Positions 26,245 through 35,969 are shown, numbered from the stretch's first letter. The stretch: 64,000 nt of DNA from Methanosarcina sp. 2.H.T.1A.6 (GCF_000979455.1 NZ_JJOY01000024.1:124001-188000), one strand, 5' to 3'. Notes: generated by a model not told the origin, from the sequence alone. Numbers and translations are program-made.

Positions 26245-27495
26245 TCAAAAACTGAAGGATTCCCCGTTTGCGGGTGCATAAGCTTCTACGCCGATTTCAT
26301 CCGAAATCCACTGTGCAAAAGCTTCCGTTTTTTCTCCGTGCATGACAAAGACCCTTTCAGTGCCCTTTTTGCAGAAGTTTTTTACGAGCTGTTTAAGTTC
26401 CTGATCTCCGCAGTGGGCAGAAAAGTCGTACTGCTCGATTTTGGGCTTGAGGGAAAGGATAGCTCCATCGGTTTCGATAACTCCGTGTTTCAAGGCCAGC
26501 CGACCGTTTGTGCCTTCGACCTGGTAGCCTGTGAGCAGGATTTTTGATCTCGGGTCTTTGTAAAGCCGGCTTAGATAATAAAGTGCAGGCCCCCCGTTCA
26601 GCATCCCGGCTGTAGTGACAATGACTGAAGGCTCTTTAAGGACGTATTCCCTATGTCTGTCTTTTACGGAACTCGCACGCCCGAATGCCCTGTCAAGAAG
26701 ATCCGGATTTCTCAGGTACTCAGGATATTTTTTGAGGATTTTGTACACCTCTCTGCCCATGCCGTCCACGTAAGCCCTGATTCCGTGGGCGTCAAGCAGC
26801 ATCAGGATCTCCTGAGTCCTGCCTATTGCAAAGGCAGGGATAAGGGCAGTTCCTCCTCTCTCCAGGGTCTCACGGACCGATTCTATAAACCTTTCTTCGG
26901 TCTCTTTCCGCGGGATATGTTCTTCCCCAAAGTATGTGCTTTCAAGCACAAGGGTATCAGCCTCAGGAAACTTTTCTGCCCCCGGGACAAGCCTTGTCTC
27001 CTTCAGGCTGAAATCTCCTGTATAAAAGAGACTTTCTCCGGATTCGGACTCAAGGTGGATTCCCGAAGCCCCGGGGATATGGCCTGCGTTGTAGAAGCAG
27101 GCACTGTATCCGTGAGTTTTGAATGTTTCTCCGTAATCTTTTCGCCAGGTAAGCTGGTTAAGCCTTTGAAGGTCATTAGGGTCAAAAGGAGCTACACCCG
27201 AGAGGGTGGTTTCTGCAAGCTTGAGGGTATCTCTCCCGAGAAGGCTGGTAAACTCTGCTGTTGGCGGAGTCATGAAAACTTCAGGGCTCAGGTACATCAG
27301 GTTAGGGACAGCTCCGCAGTGGTCCAGATGCCCATGGGATACCAGCACTGCTTTCGGTTCGATGTCATTCTGGGGATATTCGGGTATATCCCCAGCCTTT
27401 ATACCGTAATCAAGCAGAATCTCCCCGTTTACAAGCAAACCCGAACGTCCTACTTCTCTGCATCCGCCTTTAAAGCTAAGCTCCAGAACAAACAC
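26245..27495 (-). CDS. Beta-CASP metallo-beta-lactamase RNase (aCPSF2-like)
   Basis: 416 residues. MBL motifs: SHGHLDHCGAVPNL (motif 2), FYNAGHIPGASG (motif 3) and FYTGDFS (motif 4). Beta-CASP motifs: VLESTYFGEEH (A), QYDFSAHCGDQELKQ (B, His) and RVFVMHGEKTEAFAQW (C, His). Without the KH domains of aCPSF1, this length fits the aCPSF2 group, which cleaves RNA and can have 5'-3' exonuclease activity in mRNA turnover or end processing. The start is GTG 27495, with AAGGA directly adjoining it, an unusually tight spacing. DUF2148 follows downstream. Confidence 0.92.
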   Translation of the reverse strand: MFVLELSFKGGCREVGRSGLLVNGEILLDYGIKAGDIPEYPQNDIEPKAVLVSHGHLDHCGAVPNLMYLSPEVFMTPPTAEFTSLLGRDTLKLAETTLSGVAPFDPNDLQRLNQLTWRKDYGETFKTHGYSACFYNAGHIPGASGIHLESESGESLFYTGDFSLKETRLVPGAEKFPEADTLVLESTYFGEEHIPRKETEERFIESVRETLERGGTALIPAFAIGRTQEILMLLDAHGIRAYVDGMGREVYKILKKYPEYLRNPDLLDRAFGRASSVKDRHREYVLKEPSVIVTTAGMLNGGPALYYLSRLYKDPRSKILLTGYQVEGTNGRLALKHGVIETDGAILSLKPKIEQYDFSAHCGDQELKQLVKNFCKKGTERVFVMHGEKTEAFAQWISDEIGVEAYAPANGESFSF

Positions 27496-27804
27496 TCCTT
27501 GAATATTTTGTATGATATAATTTTTCGAATAAGCTTTTTTTAAAAGCCTTTTGAAATAACTCTGGCTTTACAGACTTTATAAGTTATGATACGACAGCTT
27601 AAAACTTAAAGGTACAGTAACTTAAAGGGACTTGAAATATATTCAAAATGAGTAATGAAACGTGGTGTGGTTCTGATCAATTGATTGATATTGTCCCGCA
27701 TACCCAAAGATCGTATATTTCGGCTTTCTACATCCGTGCCGCGCAGGGTTTACGGCCAACTGGCATGAGAAATGATTCTTTGACCCCACAGACCGTTTTT
27801 CAAT

Positions 27805-28105
27805 TTACAGGTAAATATAAGCGCTCCCGCCAGCTTGTCTGGCAGCCCTTCCCAAAAAGAAGAAAAAAGAATTAAAAAGAAGAAAAAAGAATTAAAAAGA
27901 AGAAAGAATTAAAAAGAAGAAATAAGAAGGAAAATACAGTAAAAAGCAGACTTGAGAAAGAGTATTTTTCAGGTATAACTTAATTATGTTTTGTTTTCAT
28001 TTTGCCGATTTTTTCTGTCGCATCCAATTTTGTCTATTTCCCGTAGTTTTTAGTTGTTGATCTTTTCACATATTTTTTTGCAAGACCGCTCTCCTGCATC
28101 GAGCT
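27805..28105 (+). repeat. Dispersed repeat element A, copy 2
   Basis: Begins with TTACAGGTAAATATAAGC, then the hairpin GCCAGCTTGTCTGGC (27829-27843). A purine run of AAGAAAAAAGAATT repeats follows (27855-27930), then GTAAAAAGCAGA, and it ends with GCAAGACCGCTCTCCTGCAT (28079-28098) and CGAGC. Together with the inverted copy at 41291-41555 and the copy at 57385-57672, it defines a family. The flanks 27496-27800 and 28106-28230 hold no gene. Confidence 0.75.
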
Positions 28106-28230
28106 TTCTTCAAAATCTGACTTTAAGGCCGTTTAAGCCGCTTTTAAAATGTCTCTTATGGAGATTAATCTGGCTCTGCTCCGAAAATCAATCCTGAAAG
28201 TTGTGAGTAAATCATAAATTCTCAGCAGGA

Positions 28231-28259
28231 AACCCGTTAAATCTTTAGATTTAGCGGGT
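28231..28259. repeat. Hairpin between repeat A and the Usp gene
   Basis: ACCCGTTAAATCT pairs with AGATTTAGCGGGT with a two-base centre and one mismatch. This long palindrome in an AT-rich context could be an RNA hairpin or protein site; no T-tract follows, so a terminator role is uncertain. Confidence 0.45.
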
Positions 28260-28498
28260 AGTTGACAGTTACTCACTTTTCTACGGTCTCACACACTTAT
28301 ATTTAAAATGAGGTGAGTATATTATTATAGGGCATTTAGAGCTTACACACTTGAATATATTATTTGTTTAGAAATCAGTGAAAGTTATTAGGCCATTATA
28401 GGTGTTTTGAGTTCTTTATGCTTGTATTTTACTGCAATTTTTCATGGAAGTTGAATGCGAGTTGAATGCGAGTTGAAATCTGTAATGGAGAACAATAC

Positions 28499-28951
28499 AT
28501 GACAAGCGATTTATACCGAAATATAGTGATTGCAACAGACGGGTCCGCGAATACCCGGAGGGCTATTTCTTACGGTATTGAGATTGCAAAACTTAGCGGA
28601 GCCACTGTCCATGCCCTTCACGTAGTAAATACATCCTCTACAATTTCTGAAAATTGGACTGCTGGCAAAGAAACAATCTACAAAATAATGAGGTGTGATG
28701 GGGAGAAAGTAGTATCTAAAATTAAGCAGATTGGAGAGGACTCAGGGGTGGAGGTAAGAGAGGTCCTTTTAGATGGGTGCCCAAGTGATGAAATTATCTA
28801 TTTTGCAGAAAATAATAACGTGGACCTGATAGTAATGGGTACACTCGGAAAAACAGGACTCGAAAAATTTCTGATGGGAAGTGTTGCAGAAAAAGTAGTA
28901 AGAGGTTCAAAGGTCCCTGTAATGGTCATACGGACTGGAAAACAAAGCTGA
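28499..28951 (+). CDS. Universal stress protein (UspA family)
   Basis: 150 residues. The family layout is complete: strand 1 [20 protein letters not shown] with the Asp-Gly ATP contact, then [20 protein letters not shown] and [18 protein letters not shown], which together give the GxxG(9x)GS/T nucleotide-binding motif of the ATP-binding Usp class. It probably acts as a homodimer signalling stress or energy state. The ATG at 28499 has TGGAG 9-13 nt upstream and starts [10 protein letters not shown]; the frame is open further upstream through a duplicated GTTGAATGCGA but this is unlikely to be translated. Confidence 0.93.
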   Translation: MTSDLYRNIVIATDGSANTRRAISYGIEIAKLSGATVHALHVVNTSSTISENWTAGKETIYKIMRCDGEKVVSKIKQIGEDSGVEVREVLLDGCPSDEIIYFAENNNVDLIVMGTLGKTGLEKFLMGSVAEKVVRGSKVPVMVIRTGKQS

Positions 28952-29179
28952 AACTTTCCGTCAATTACAATTGTCAATTACAATATACACTATTTTTTAG
29001 TTTTCCAACTACTAACTACTTTAAGAACAGCATTCGATATACCTGCAAAAACAGCAATAACAATTGACACCTTAAACCAAAATGTCGCTCCACCCTTAGA
29101 CATACGCAACATATGGATACACAACTATAAAAAATCAGGTATTATATTATTAGATATATATTATATAAGCAGGAGAAAA

Positions 29180-29220
29180 AAGAAAAGAGAACATGGAGGG
29201 GATAAATTTTCTCTTTTCTT
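29180..29220. terminator. Long perfect hairpin, possible terminator or small RNA
   Basis: AAGAAAAGAGAA (29180-29191) and TTCTCTTTTCTT (29209-29220) form a 12-bp stem. The region 28952-29786 otherwise holds no supported gene; a weak 61-codon frame at 29425-29610 has no recognisable features. Tracts such as TATATATTATATAAGC upstream look like a promoter. Confidence 0.4.
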
Positions 29221-29786
29221 ATCAAAAGAGTATTTTTTCAATCATTTAAAAAACTTTTGGGAGTTTTTGTTACATTGTCCTGATGCTCCAGAAACTCAAA
29301 ACATAGTTAAAAAACTGTAAAATTGTCTTTTAGTTGGTCGGATACTCGGAAAAATACTTAGAGTTCCTTCAAATACTCTGAAAATAGGAACGATTTTAGC
29401 CACTTTTATACGTTTTTAGAGCATTTGCATGGAAATTCACAAAGAATACATGAGAAAATTAAATCCCGTGGAGATAGGAAAGTGAAAAAGAATCAGCTTG
29501 TAGAAATAGAGAAACAAATACAGAAATACACAGAAACAGGCTTTCTCAAAACTACATTTGATTCTACAATTTTAATAAAATGTCCCGCTATAATATCAAA
29601 GTATTCGTAAATTTCAGACGAATTTCCGATATGAAAGTAAAGTCAACATTATATTATTCAATTGTAGAAATGGATCGAGTTTTGAGACGGCTTGGAAAAC
29701 CATTTTTAATTTTTGGATATTCGAGAATGCAAAAAATGGCTTATCGATAAGATAAGATAGGAAGACCTGAGTTAACTATGCTCTTT

Positions 29787-29951
29787 TTATTTTCCTTTTC
29801 CTTTCTTATCTTGTTTTTTATCTTGTTTCTTATCTGGTTCTTTTATTTTGTCTTTTGATTCCTTAACTTCCTCAACTGGTTTTTTAATCTTGTCGTTCGT
29901 TTCCTTATCCATCTTTTCGCGTTTTGCTGCCTTTTGTTTCTTGGTTGCCAC
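29787..29951 (-). CDS. 54-residue lysine-rich protein, hypothetical
   Basis: Starts at GTG 29951 with GAGGT about 8 nt upstream, a good archaeal ribosome site, and ends at 29787. More than a third of the residues are Lys (KKQKAAKREKMDKE at the start, KKQDKKQDKKGKGK at the end), with Glu and Asp making the rest charged, so it should be an extended, probably disordered basic protein that may bind nucleic acid or polyanions. KKQD is repeated by a short DNA duplication. It is too short to assign to a family; real translation is inferred from the ribosome site and an uninterrupted frame. Confidence 0.55.
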   Translation of the reverse strand: MATKKQKAAKREKMDKETNDKIKKPVEEVKESKDKIKEPDKKQDKKQDKKGKGK

Positions 29952-30252
29952 GTTATAAACCTCTGATTATCTGTTTTACAAATAAATAATTATAAAACAG
30001 TCAGGTACTATAAATAGGTTCATCTTTTATTCAATCCATTCTCCGATTTTTCTGTATAATCTTCAAATATTCAATATATTCACTGATTTTTCTTTATTAT
30101 CTTCAAATAGTCGATCTGTTATCCGACTTTTCGGTAGTCTCTTCAAATTGTATGGGATAAAGTAAGTTTCACATATTTGCTGAAATTTTAGAGAATCGAA
30201 AAATGGAGAATGTCATACGGAAGCCGGCAAAATAAGGCAGTGTGGCATATAG

Positions 30253-30513
30253 GAGCATACACTTCAGGATAAGGAAGTATCGCAGGAACAAAAGGCAAGA
30301 ATCGAAGACCTGAAAACTCAGATCCAGGCACTTTATGATCATCTGCACACCAAGGATGAGCAGATAGAAAAGCTAAATGAGAATATTCATAAGCAGGCGG
30401 TTCATATTCTCAGAGCTTGATCCAGGAGAACAGCAGGTTAAATATTAAGCTGCTTCCGGAGAATACGGAAATAAAAAAGCCATGGTGGAAGCTCTGGCAA
30501 GTAAAAATATTTA
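30253..30513 (+). pseudogene. Frameshifted coiled-coil protein fragment
   Basis: Frame 1 reads EHTLQDKEVSQEQKARIEDL and continues as a coiled coil (DEQIEKLNENIHKQAVH). At about 30405 the reading frame shifts and continues as SQSLIQENSRLNIKLL and IKKPWWKLW. The Trp/Lys-rich end after a coiled coil resembles the C-terminus of plasmid/phage-type HTH-coiled-coil proteins. No start codon or HTH remains upstream, so it is a decayed 3' end. Confidence 0.6.
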
Positions 30514-30537
30514 ACTGTTTTCAACATTTAATAAATC

Positions 30538-30675
30538 ATGATAAGTGCTGTTATCAGCTCATCTGCTGCAGGATCCTCTAACCAAATCATACTGGGGTCA
30601 CTTATTGTATTAATCCTTGTCTTTACCTTGATATTCTGCGTTTTCTATTTGTTTTACAGTAAAAGAAGAAAGTGA
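30538..30675 (+). CDS. 45-residue single-pass membrane protein, hypothetical
   Basis: ATG 30538 to TGA 30675. A polar Ser-rich N-terminus is followed by one strong hydrophobic helix (IILGSLIVLILVFTLIFCVF) and a basic end (YSKRRK), the positive-inside arrangement of a small type I-like membrane protein. No Shine-Dalgarno is visible, so translation is uncertain. Confidence 0.4.
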   Translation: MISAVISSSAAGSSNQIILGSLIVLILVFTLIFCVFYLFYSKRRK

Positions 30676-30707
30676 AATTGAATAGGTTAACAATAAAATA
30701 TTTATTC

Positions 30708-30838
30708 GAGCTCATCCCAAAACCAATTTCATCCTTAAATCAGTAAAGTTTCAGAACTGTTTTTCATGATCAGAAACTCGATTGATTATTCCAAATTTGG
30801 GATTTTGAGAAGTAATTTTGAGTTTTAGGGTGAGTTCT
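30708..30838. repeat. Dispersed repeat element B, copy 2
   Basis: Starts CTCATCCCAAAACCAA and ends GAGTTTTAGGGTGAGTTC, an imperfect inverted pair, with GTTTCAGAACTG and CATGATCAGAAACTCG in the middle. Length and ends match the copy at 7568-7696. Confidence 0.7.
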
Positions 30839-30898
30839 AAAAAATAAACAAAAATAAAAAAGCCTACGTGAGGACTATTTCATAAGCCCTCACTATTC

Positions 30899-33154
30899 TC
30901 ACAAGTCCTCAACTGTGCTGCCGCATGAAATCTGCCAGTTCTTAATCTTCTTTACGGTGACCTTTATAAGCTTCGCAAGCTCAATTGCATCGGCTTCTAT
31001 CAAGGCTTCTATGCTGTTTATTCCTGCTTCTTCGAGTTTTCCTGCGGTTGCTTTTCCCACGCCTTCGATATCCTTGATGGATTTCGGTCTTTCCTTTTTC
31101 GGCTGCTGAGCCTGCTCTTCCTTCTGGGTTTTCTGCCACTCGATGAAATTACACTGCGGGCAGCCAAGGTCCCAGGCTCGTTTTCCCTGATTGATTATGC
31201 GGATATGGTGCAGCCCGTGAGTCTCGCAGGACTTATCGGTGACAATGATCTGCCCGCTCTTTGGCAGGGGCAGGGAGAAAGTGCAATTCGGGTAATTGCT
31301 GCAGCCTATGAAACGGCTTCCCCTCTTCGAACGACGGATCATCAGGTCGTTTCCGCATGCTGAGCAGGTGCCTATTATTTTATCTTCCCTGAGGCCTGCC
31401 TGCAGGGACTCTATGATATTATCCCTGTTTTTGTCGAGTTCCGAAAAGACCTGCTTCAGAATCTCCCGGGACTCTTCAAGGACAGCCTCCTCCTTGATTT
31501 TGCCCTCTGCAATCAGGTCCATATTTTCTTCAAGCAGCTTTGTCATGTCCGGTTTTGTAATCGTAGGGGAATACTTCTCAAGGGTATCCATTACGGCAAA
31601 AGAAGTATTTGTGGGCTGAACCGGGTTTCCGTGGATATAAGCCCTGGAATAAAGCTTACTTATGATCTCGTGTCTGGTAGCCTTTGTGCCGAGCCCCAAT
31701 TCTTCCATTATATTGATTAGCCTGCCCTGCCCGTAACGTCCAGGAGGCTGGGTTTCCTTGTCCAGCATCTCTTTCTTTATTACTTTCAGGGAATCTCCTT
31801 CCCTGAGTTCCGGAAACAGCCTGTCTTCAGGGGCATTGTAGGGATAATACCAGCGCCAGCCGTGTTCCAGCAGCCTTGCTCCGTTTGTCCTGAACTCTTC
31901 CTCCTCGATATCGAGTCTCAGGCGCAGAGTCTCCCAGGTGCTCGGTCCGGCAAAGGTTGCAAAAAAGCGCCTGACCACAAGCTCGTAGACCTTCCATTCC
32001 TCTTCTTTCAGGTCAGTTTTCTTTGCAAGGGACGCCGGATAGATAGGAGGGTGGTCTGTTGTTTCTTTTTTCCCGCGCGTGGGGACAAGTTCGGCTTTCT
32101 CAAGCAGGGCGTTTGCATACTCCTTAAAAGGCCCTTCCTTAAAAATCTCAATTTGAGCCCTCAAATCCAGAGTATCAGGATAAACCGTATTGTCTGTCCT
32201 TGGGTATGAAATGTATCCGTTAGTATAAAGGGATTCAGCTATGCGCATCGCATTTGAGGGACTGAGCCCTATAGAGTTTGCCGCGTTGATAAAGCCTGTA
32301 GTATTAAATGGGGTAGGGGGCTGGTCGACCTTTGTCCCTTTTTCTATTTCCTTTACTTCCGCTTTTTTCCCCAGTTTTTTGAACACCTTTGCAGCTTCCT
32401 CTTTGTCCAGGAAGCGGCGAGTTGAGTGCTGGGCGGAAAAAGTTTCTTTTGATGCGGTTTCAAGTTCAGCGTGGATCTCCCAGTAAGGAGTCGGGACAAA
32501 TAGATTCCTTTCCTTTTCCCTGTCAACAATAAGTGAGAGGGTCGGCGACTGCACCCTTCCTACCGAGAGGAACATTTTTCCAAGCCTGCCAGCTGACAGG
32601 GAAATATAACGGGTAAGGGCTGCGCCCCAGACCAGGTCAATGACCTGCCTTGAATGCCCGGCGTCTGCAAGATTAAAATCAACGTTTGTAGGATTTGCAA
32701 AAGCGGCTTCGATTGCTTTCGGGGTTATTGCACTGTAGCGGACCCTGTCAAAAGGGATATCCGGATTTACCTTTTTTATGATATTGAGGGCTTCGACTCC
32801 TATCAGTTCTCCTTCCCGGTCGTAGTCAGTTCCAATCGTGACCCTTTCTGCTTCTTTTCCCAGGCTCTTTAAAGCAGTCACTATCTTCCGGTTAATTGGA
32901 GTTGTTGTAATCTCGGCGTCGACTAGGGCTCTAGCATCAACTTTCTGCCAGTTGTTATACTCTTTTGGAAAATCTATCCCGACAATATGGCCGGAAAGCC
33001 CTACCACTGCAGTCTCCTGCCTGGTTTCGCCGGATCCGATCTCGTACCGGTATACATCTACTCCGCTGACTCTTTCCTTCTTAGGACTTTTTGGAGCCAG
33101 AATCGCAGCTATCCTCCTTGCTGCTATATTTTTTTCCGTTACGATAAGGTGCAT
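30899..33154 (-). CDS. topA: DNA topoisomerase I (type IA) with zinc fingers and C-terminal helix-hairpin-helix
   Basis: 751 residues. The TOPRIM N-terminus reads MHLIVTEKNIAARRIAAIL, with the acidic triad in GTDYDREGELIGVEAL. Active-site tyrosine Tyr317 lies in GYISYPRTDNTVYPD. Strand passage region: LGKMFLSVGRVQSPTLSLIV. Zinc-finger-like Cys motifs near 610-690 include GTCSACGNDLMIR, FIGCSNYPNCTF, and LGCPQCNFIEW. The C-terminus has helix-hairpin-helix-like IEGVGKATAGKLEEAGINSI, an archaeal addition. It relaxes negatively supercoiled DNA by single-strand breakage. ATG 33154. The gene stands alone; repeat element B sits just beyond its 3' end. Confidence 0.96.
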   Translation of the reverse strand: MHLIVTEKNIAARRIAAILAPKSPKKERVSGVDVYRYEIGSGETRQETAVVGLSGHIVGIDFPKEYNNWQKVDARALVDAEITTTPINRKIVTALKSLGKEAERVTIGTDYDREGELIGVEALNIIKKVNPDIPFDRVRYSAITPKAIEAAFANPTNVDFNLADAGHSRQVIDLVWGAALTRYISLSAGRLGKMFLSVGRVQSPTLSLIVDREKERNLFVPTPYWEIHAELETASKETFSAQHSTRRFLDKEEAAKVFKKLGKKAEVKEIEKGTKVDQPPTPFNTTGFINAANSIGLSPSNAMRIAESLYTNGYISYPRTDNTVYPDTLDLRAQIEIFKEGPFKEYANALLEKAELVPTRGKKETTDHPPIYPASLAKKTDLKEEEWKVYELVVRRFFATFAGPSTWETLRLRLDIEEEEFRTNGARLLEHGWRWYYPYNAPEDRLFPELREGDSLKVIKKEMLDKETQPPGRYGQGRLINIMEELGLGTKATRHEIISKLYSRAYIHGNPVQPTNTSFAVMDTLEKYSPTITKPDMTKLLEENMDLIAEGKIKEEAVLEESREILKQVFSELDKNRDNIIESLQAGLREDKIIGTCSACGNDLMIRRSKRGSRFIGCSNYPNCTFSLPLPKSGQIIVTDKSCETHGLHHIRIINQGKRAWDLGCPQCNFIEWQKTQKEEQAQQPKKERPKSIKDIEGVGKATAGKLEEAGINSIEALIEADAIELAKLIKVTVKKIKNWQISCGSTVEDL

Positions 33155-33441
33155 TTAAAACTCCGGTATAACTTTTCTTGTAAGTACAGCTTTCATTACA
33201 TTTTGTGGAGGAATGCTGGCGTACCCCTAAATTTATGCCAGTCTGAGTCGAAGCCTGCCTCCTAATTCTTGAAGTTTCCTTTTGCAATATATATTTTTGG
33301 ATCAAATCTCTAAATATTCTGATATCCGTAATTATAATCAGGTTCAGGTATTCCTGATTTACCTGTTTTTCCTTTTTACCTGACTCTTTTTACTCAGAAT
33401 TTTTACTTAAAGTTTTCACACTTCTTCTCTATACCTCTTAT

Positions 33442-33924
33442 CTATTTTTCTTTTGTCCCTTCTTCAATGAGTCTGAAAGCAAGCTCTACAGCCCCCAGCG
33501 GGCTTTTTGCGCTCTCTGTGCCTTCGATTTTCCATCTGGACTCAAGCAATACCACCGGCTTTCCCATCTTCAGGCCAAGAGCTATTTCCGAAAGAGTCCC
33601 ATATTCCCCGTTAACCGCAATAAGAGCATCCGAGGACTGGGATATAAGGGCGTTTCTGGCATGCCCCATTCCGCTGAGAATGGCTATATCTATCCAGGGA
33701 TTTGCTTCCTCCCGAAGTGCTCCGGGCAAAATTCCCAGGGTTATTCCTCCTTCCAATTTTGCTCCACAAGCTGCTGCTTCCATTACTCCTCCAAGTCCTC
33801 CACAGAGAAGAACAGCTCCCTTTTTTGCAATCTCTTTTCCCACAGCTTCTGCAAGGGCTCTGGTCTCACTGCTACAGGTCCCGGCTCCTATAACCCCTAT
33901 CTGCTTTCTTACTGACGGTTTCAC
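33442..33924 (-). CDS. TIGR00725 family protein (LOG/lysine decarboxylase-like Rossmann fold)
   Basis: 160 residues. Visible: IGVIGAGTCSSETRALAEAV at the N-terminus, LLCGGLGGVMEAAACGAK, and GMGHARNALISQSSDALIAV followed by NGEYGTLSEIALGLKMGKP. The last is the TIGR00725 version of the PGGxGTxxE motif of LOG phosphoribohydrolases; the Pro-Gly-Gly is replaced by Asn-Gly-Glu. A nucleotide-ligand binding or N-glycosidase role is likely but not proven. ATG 33924. The neighbour Tsr3 lies downstream on the same strand in this orientation's upstream region (178-nt gap). Confidence 0.9.
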   Translation of the reverse strand: MKPSVRKQIGVIGAGTCSSETRALAEAVGKEIAKKGAVLLCGGLGGVMEAAACGAKLEGGITLGILPGALREEANPWIDIAILSGMGHARNALISQSSDALIAVNGEYGTLSEIALGLKMGKPVVLLESRWKIEGTESAKSPLGAVELAFRLIEEGTKEK

Positions 33925-34101
33925 CGTACATAACTCCTTTTAGCCCTTTTAGCCCTTTTAGTCCTTTTAATTGAGATCCGGTCAGATTGCGCTCCTTTAT
34001 TTAAGTGGCTTCGGGATAATTGCTTTTCTCTCCGGGATAATTGCTTTTCTCTCCGGGATAATTACCTTTCTCTTTTGCCTTTCGTTTAAATGTAGCCGCC
34101 T

Positions 34102-34623
34102 TCAGATGTAATGGCTCTGCATTTCCACAATTTCAGTGCTGTTTTTTGCGGTTGAATACTCTTCAAGCGGTTCCCTGTTCAGTTCAAGGAAGCTGTGCCC
34201 CCAGTTAAACTTGGACATGACTTTTTCGGCCTGCTCTTTATATCCAAAAATGTACAGGGATGCTGCAAATGCCTCTGCAGAATTGAGTTTGAAGGGCCTT
34301 CCGAAGTTCACAGGATTGCCTGCAAGTAAATATGGAAGAGCTCTGTGTTCAAGGTGTAGCTTTTCCAGTTCAGGAAAAACCCTCTCGACTTCTTCCCAGG
34401 AGCAGTCAAGTACAATAATCCCCTTTCCGGGGTTATCGGCAGGAGATAGGGCCTTTTCTGCCATAGGATCGAGCAGAATCGCTGAACGAGGCAGCCTTGA
34501 AATCCTATCGTACATATGGGCAAGGTCAAAGCGAGCCATTTTTCTTCCTGTGCACTTTTTCGGGTCACACTGCCCTGCATGGTATATATAAAGGGGAATA
34601 TCCCGGTTTTTTGTCGGATTCAT
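34102..34623 (-). CDS. tsr3: Tsr3-type 16S/18S rRNA aminocarboxypropyltransferase
   Basis: 173 residues. It begins with the RLI-like segment [20 protein letters not shown], continues with [20 protein letters not shown], then [19 protein letters not shown], the loop [20 protein letters not shown] and [20 protein letters not shown]. These are the conserved blocks of Tsr3 (DUF367), which transfers the 3-amino-3-carboxypropyl group of SAM to a hypermodified uridine in small-subunit rRNA. ATG 34623 with GAGGATC 6 nt upstream; the GTG directly before it is in frame but less likely. Confidence 0.94.
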   Translation of the reverse strand: MNPTKNRDIPLYIYHAGQCDPKKCTGRKMARFDLAHMYDRISRLPRSAILLDPMAEKALSPADNPGKGIIVLDCSWEEVERVFPELEKLHLEHRALPYLLAGNPVNFGRPFKLNSAEAFAASLYIFGYKEQAEKVMSKFNWGHSFLELNREPLEEYSTAKNSTEIVEMQSHYI

Positions 34624-34674
34624 CACTGATCCTCTGGAATATGGGATTCTATTTAAACAGTTTCCTTGTTACTT

Positions 34675-34770
34675 GTTTCTTTGTTTACCTGTTTTTCTCT
34701 TTTATATGTTTCTTTGTTTACCTATTTTTCTCATTTATATGTTTTCTTGTTTACCTGTTTTTCTCATTTT
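34675..34770. repeat. 33-nt tandem repeat, three units
   Basis: Units start at 34675, 34708 and 34741, each with TTTCTTGTTTACCTGTTTTTC-like sequence (first two units differ at only two positions; the third is partial). It follows the 5' side of the Tsr3 gene, so it could lie in that gene's promoter region. Confidence 0.75.
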
Positions 34771-34929
34771 CTTTGTGTGTGGGTACCGAGCCTTTATTCC
34801 CGGATAAAAGAGCCTTTATTTTGAGATTTAATAATAAGTTTGTTTATATCTGATGATTTGTATATAATTATATATATCACTGCTTCGTCTTCTGTCGAAT
34901 GGGGAAAGGGAATTAATCTTAATCTTGAT

Positions 34930-34997
34930 ATTGAAATTAACATTGAAATTAGCATTGAAATTAACATTGAAATTAACATTGAAATTAACATTGAATT
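34930..34997. repeat. 12-nt microsatellite-like array
   Basis: Five near-perfect tandem copies of ATTGAAATTAAC (34930-34989) and a partial sixth. Frames through it encode only NIEI or NFNV repeats, so it is not treated as coding. The rest of 34771-35386 shows no gene. Confidence 0.8.
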
Positions 34998-35386
34998 TGA
35001 GATCCCAAAAAAATCCTGTCTTCATATGCTGCAGTGATAAATGAATAGTTATTTCAGCCTGCGTCATATCCGGGCTTTCAATGATGGAATAGATGCACTC
35101 AATCAGCACCTTTTACAATGAGGTTATTTGGGATTAATTAAGGGTAAGCTGTACAGATGTGAATTTAATCAATGAACTGCCCCGGAAAGAGGAAATTGCT
35201 CTTCTTTGTGGAGGGGGAAGGCAATCTTCTCTTTGACTCTGGTTATTCCTGAGTATACCGGAAATTATCCTGAAACAGGAATTTCCTGCTCTGGATGAGT
35301 GATGTTTCTTTAGCTGTGCTCACACCTGTATTCTGGTAGCGGGAATTATCGGTTGAAGCACTGAATAAATTGGGGAGATAAATTAT

Positions 35387-35956
35387 ATGGAACAACCAAT
35401 TGATGTTATAGAACAGCCAATTGATGCTGGTAAAGGGATGGGGTATGAAATACTGCAGGCACCCTGGTGGGTAGTTCTTCTGGAAGGGGTTATCGCTATT
35501 ATTATTGGCTTATTTCTTTTATACAAACCTGCAGTAACCACTATCTATCTCTTACAGATCCTGGGGCTTTTCTGGCTGGCAGGGGGAATTCTTTCCGTAT
35601 TAGGGGCGTTTATATTCTCAGGGAATCGGTTATGGAAACTGCTTTCAGGTATCCTGGGCATTATTGCAGGAATCGTAATACTGATGTACCCTATTTTCAG
35701 CCCTTTCATAGTTCTCACATTCTTCGTTATTTTCATAGGAGCATGGGCTATTATCAATGGGGCTGTAAAACTTGTCTGGGGACTTAAGGGAGGAGGATGG
35801 GGAATGGGAATCCTTGGTATCCTGACCATAATTCTCGGCATACTCCTTCTAATCAACTCTCTGGCAGGAGCCCTGTTTCTCCCGTGGATATTCGGATTTT
35901 TCCTTATTGTCGGGGGAATGGGGGCAGTCATCGGAGGACTAAAAATGCGGACCTGA
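35387..35956 (+). CDS. HdeD family (DUF308) membrane protein
   Basis: 189 residues with six hydrophobic helices in three hairpins, as in HdeD. Signature-like regions are PWWVVLLEGVIAIIIGLFLL, FWLAGGILSVLGAF and ILGIIAGIVILMYPIFSPF, ending with GWGMGILGILTIILGILLLI. Homologues are linked to acid or membrane stress in bacteria; the archaeal role is unknown. ATG 35387 has GGGGAG 7-12 nt upstream. The next small membrane protein follows 66 nt downstream after duplicated ribosome sites and is probably co-transcribed. Confidence 0.88.
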   Translation: MEQPIDVIEQPIDAGKGMGYEILQAPWWVVLLEGVIAIIIGLFLLYKPAVTTIYLLQILGLFWLAGGILSVLGAFIFSGNRLWKLLSGILGIIAGIVILMYPIFSPFIVLTFFVIFIGAWAIINGAVKLVWGLKGGGWGMGILGILTIILGILLLINSLAGALFLPWIFGFFLIVGGMGAVIGGLKMRT

Positions 35957-35969
35957 AGAAGGAGTTTTC

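Noticed and set aside
26653-27543. 296-codon plus-strand frame opposite the beta-CASP gene
   Set aside because: Shadow frame; no ribosome site and the opposite strand carries all MBL and beta-CASP motifs.
29425-29610. 61-codon frame with charged sequence
   Set aside because: AT-rich intergenic DNA, no ribosome site, no family; likely chance.
34828-35109. Frames encoding NFNVNFNV or NIEINIEI repeats
   Set aside because: They are created by the 12-nt ATTGAAATTAAC array; the flanking residues have no protein-like features and no ribosome site.
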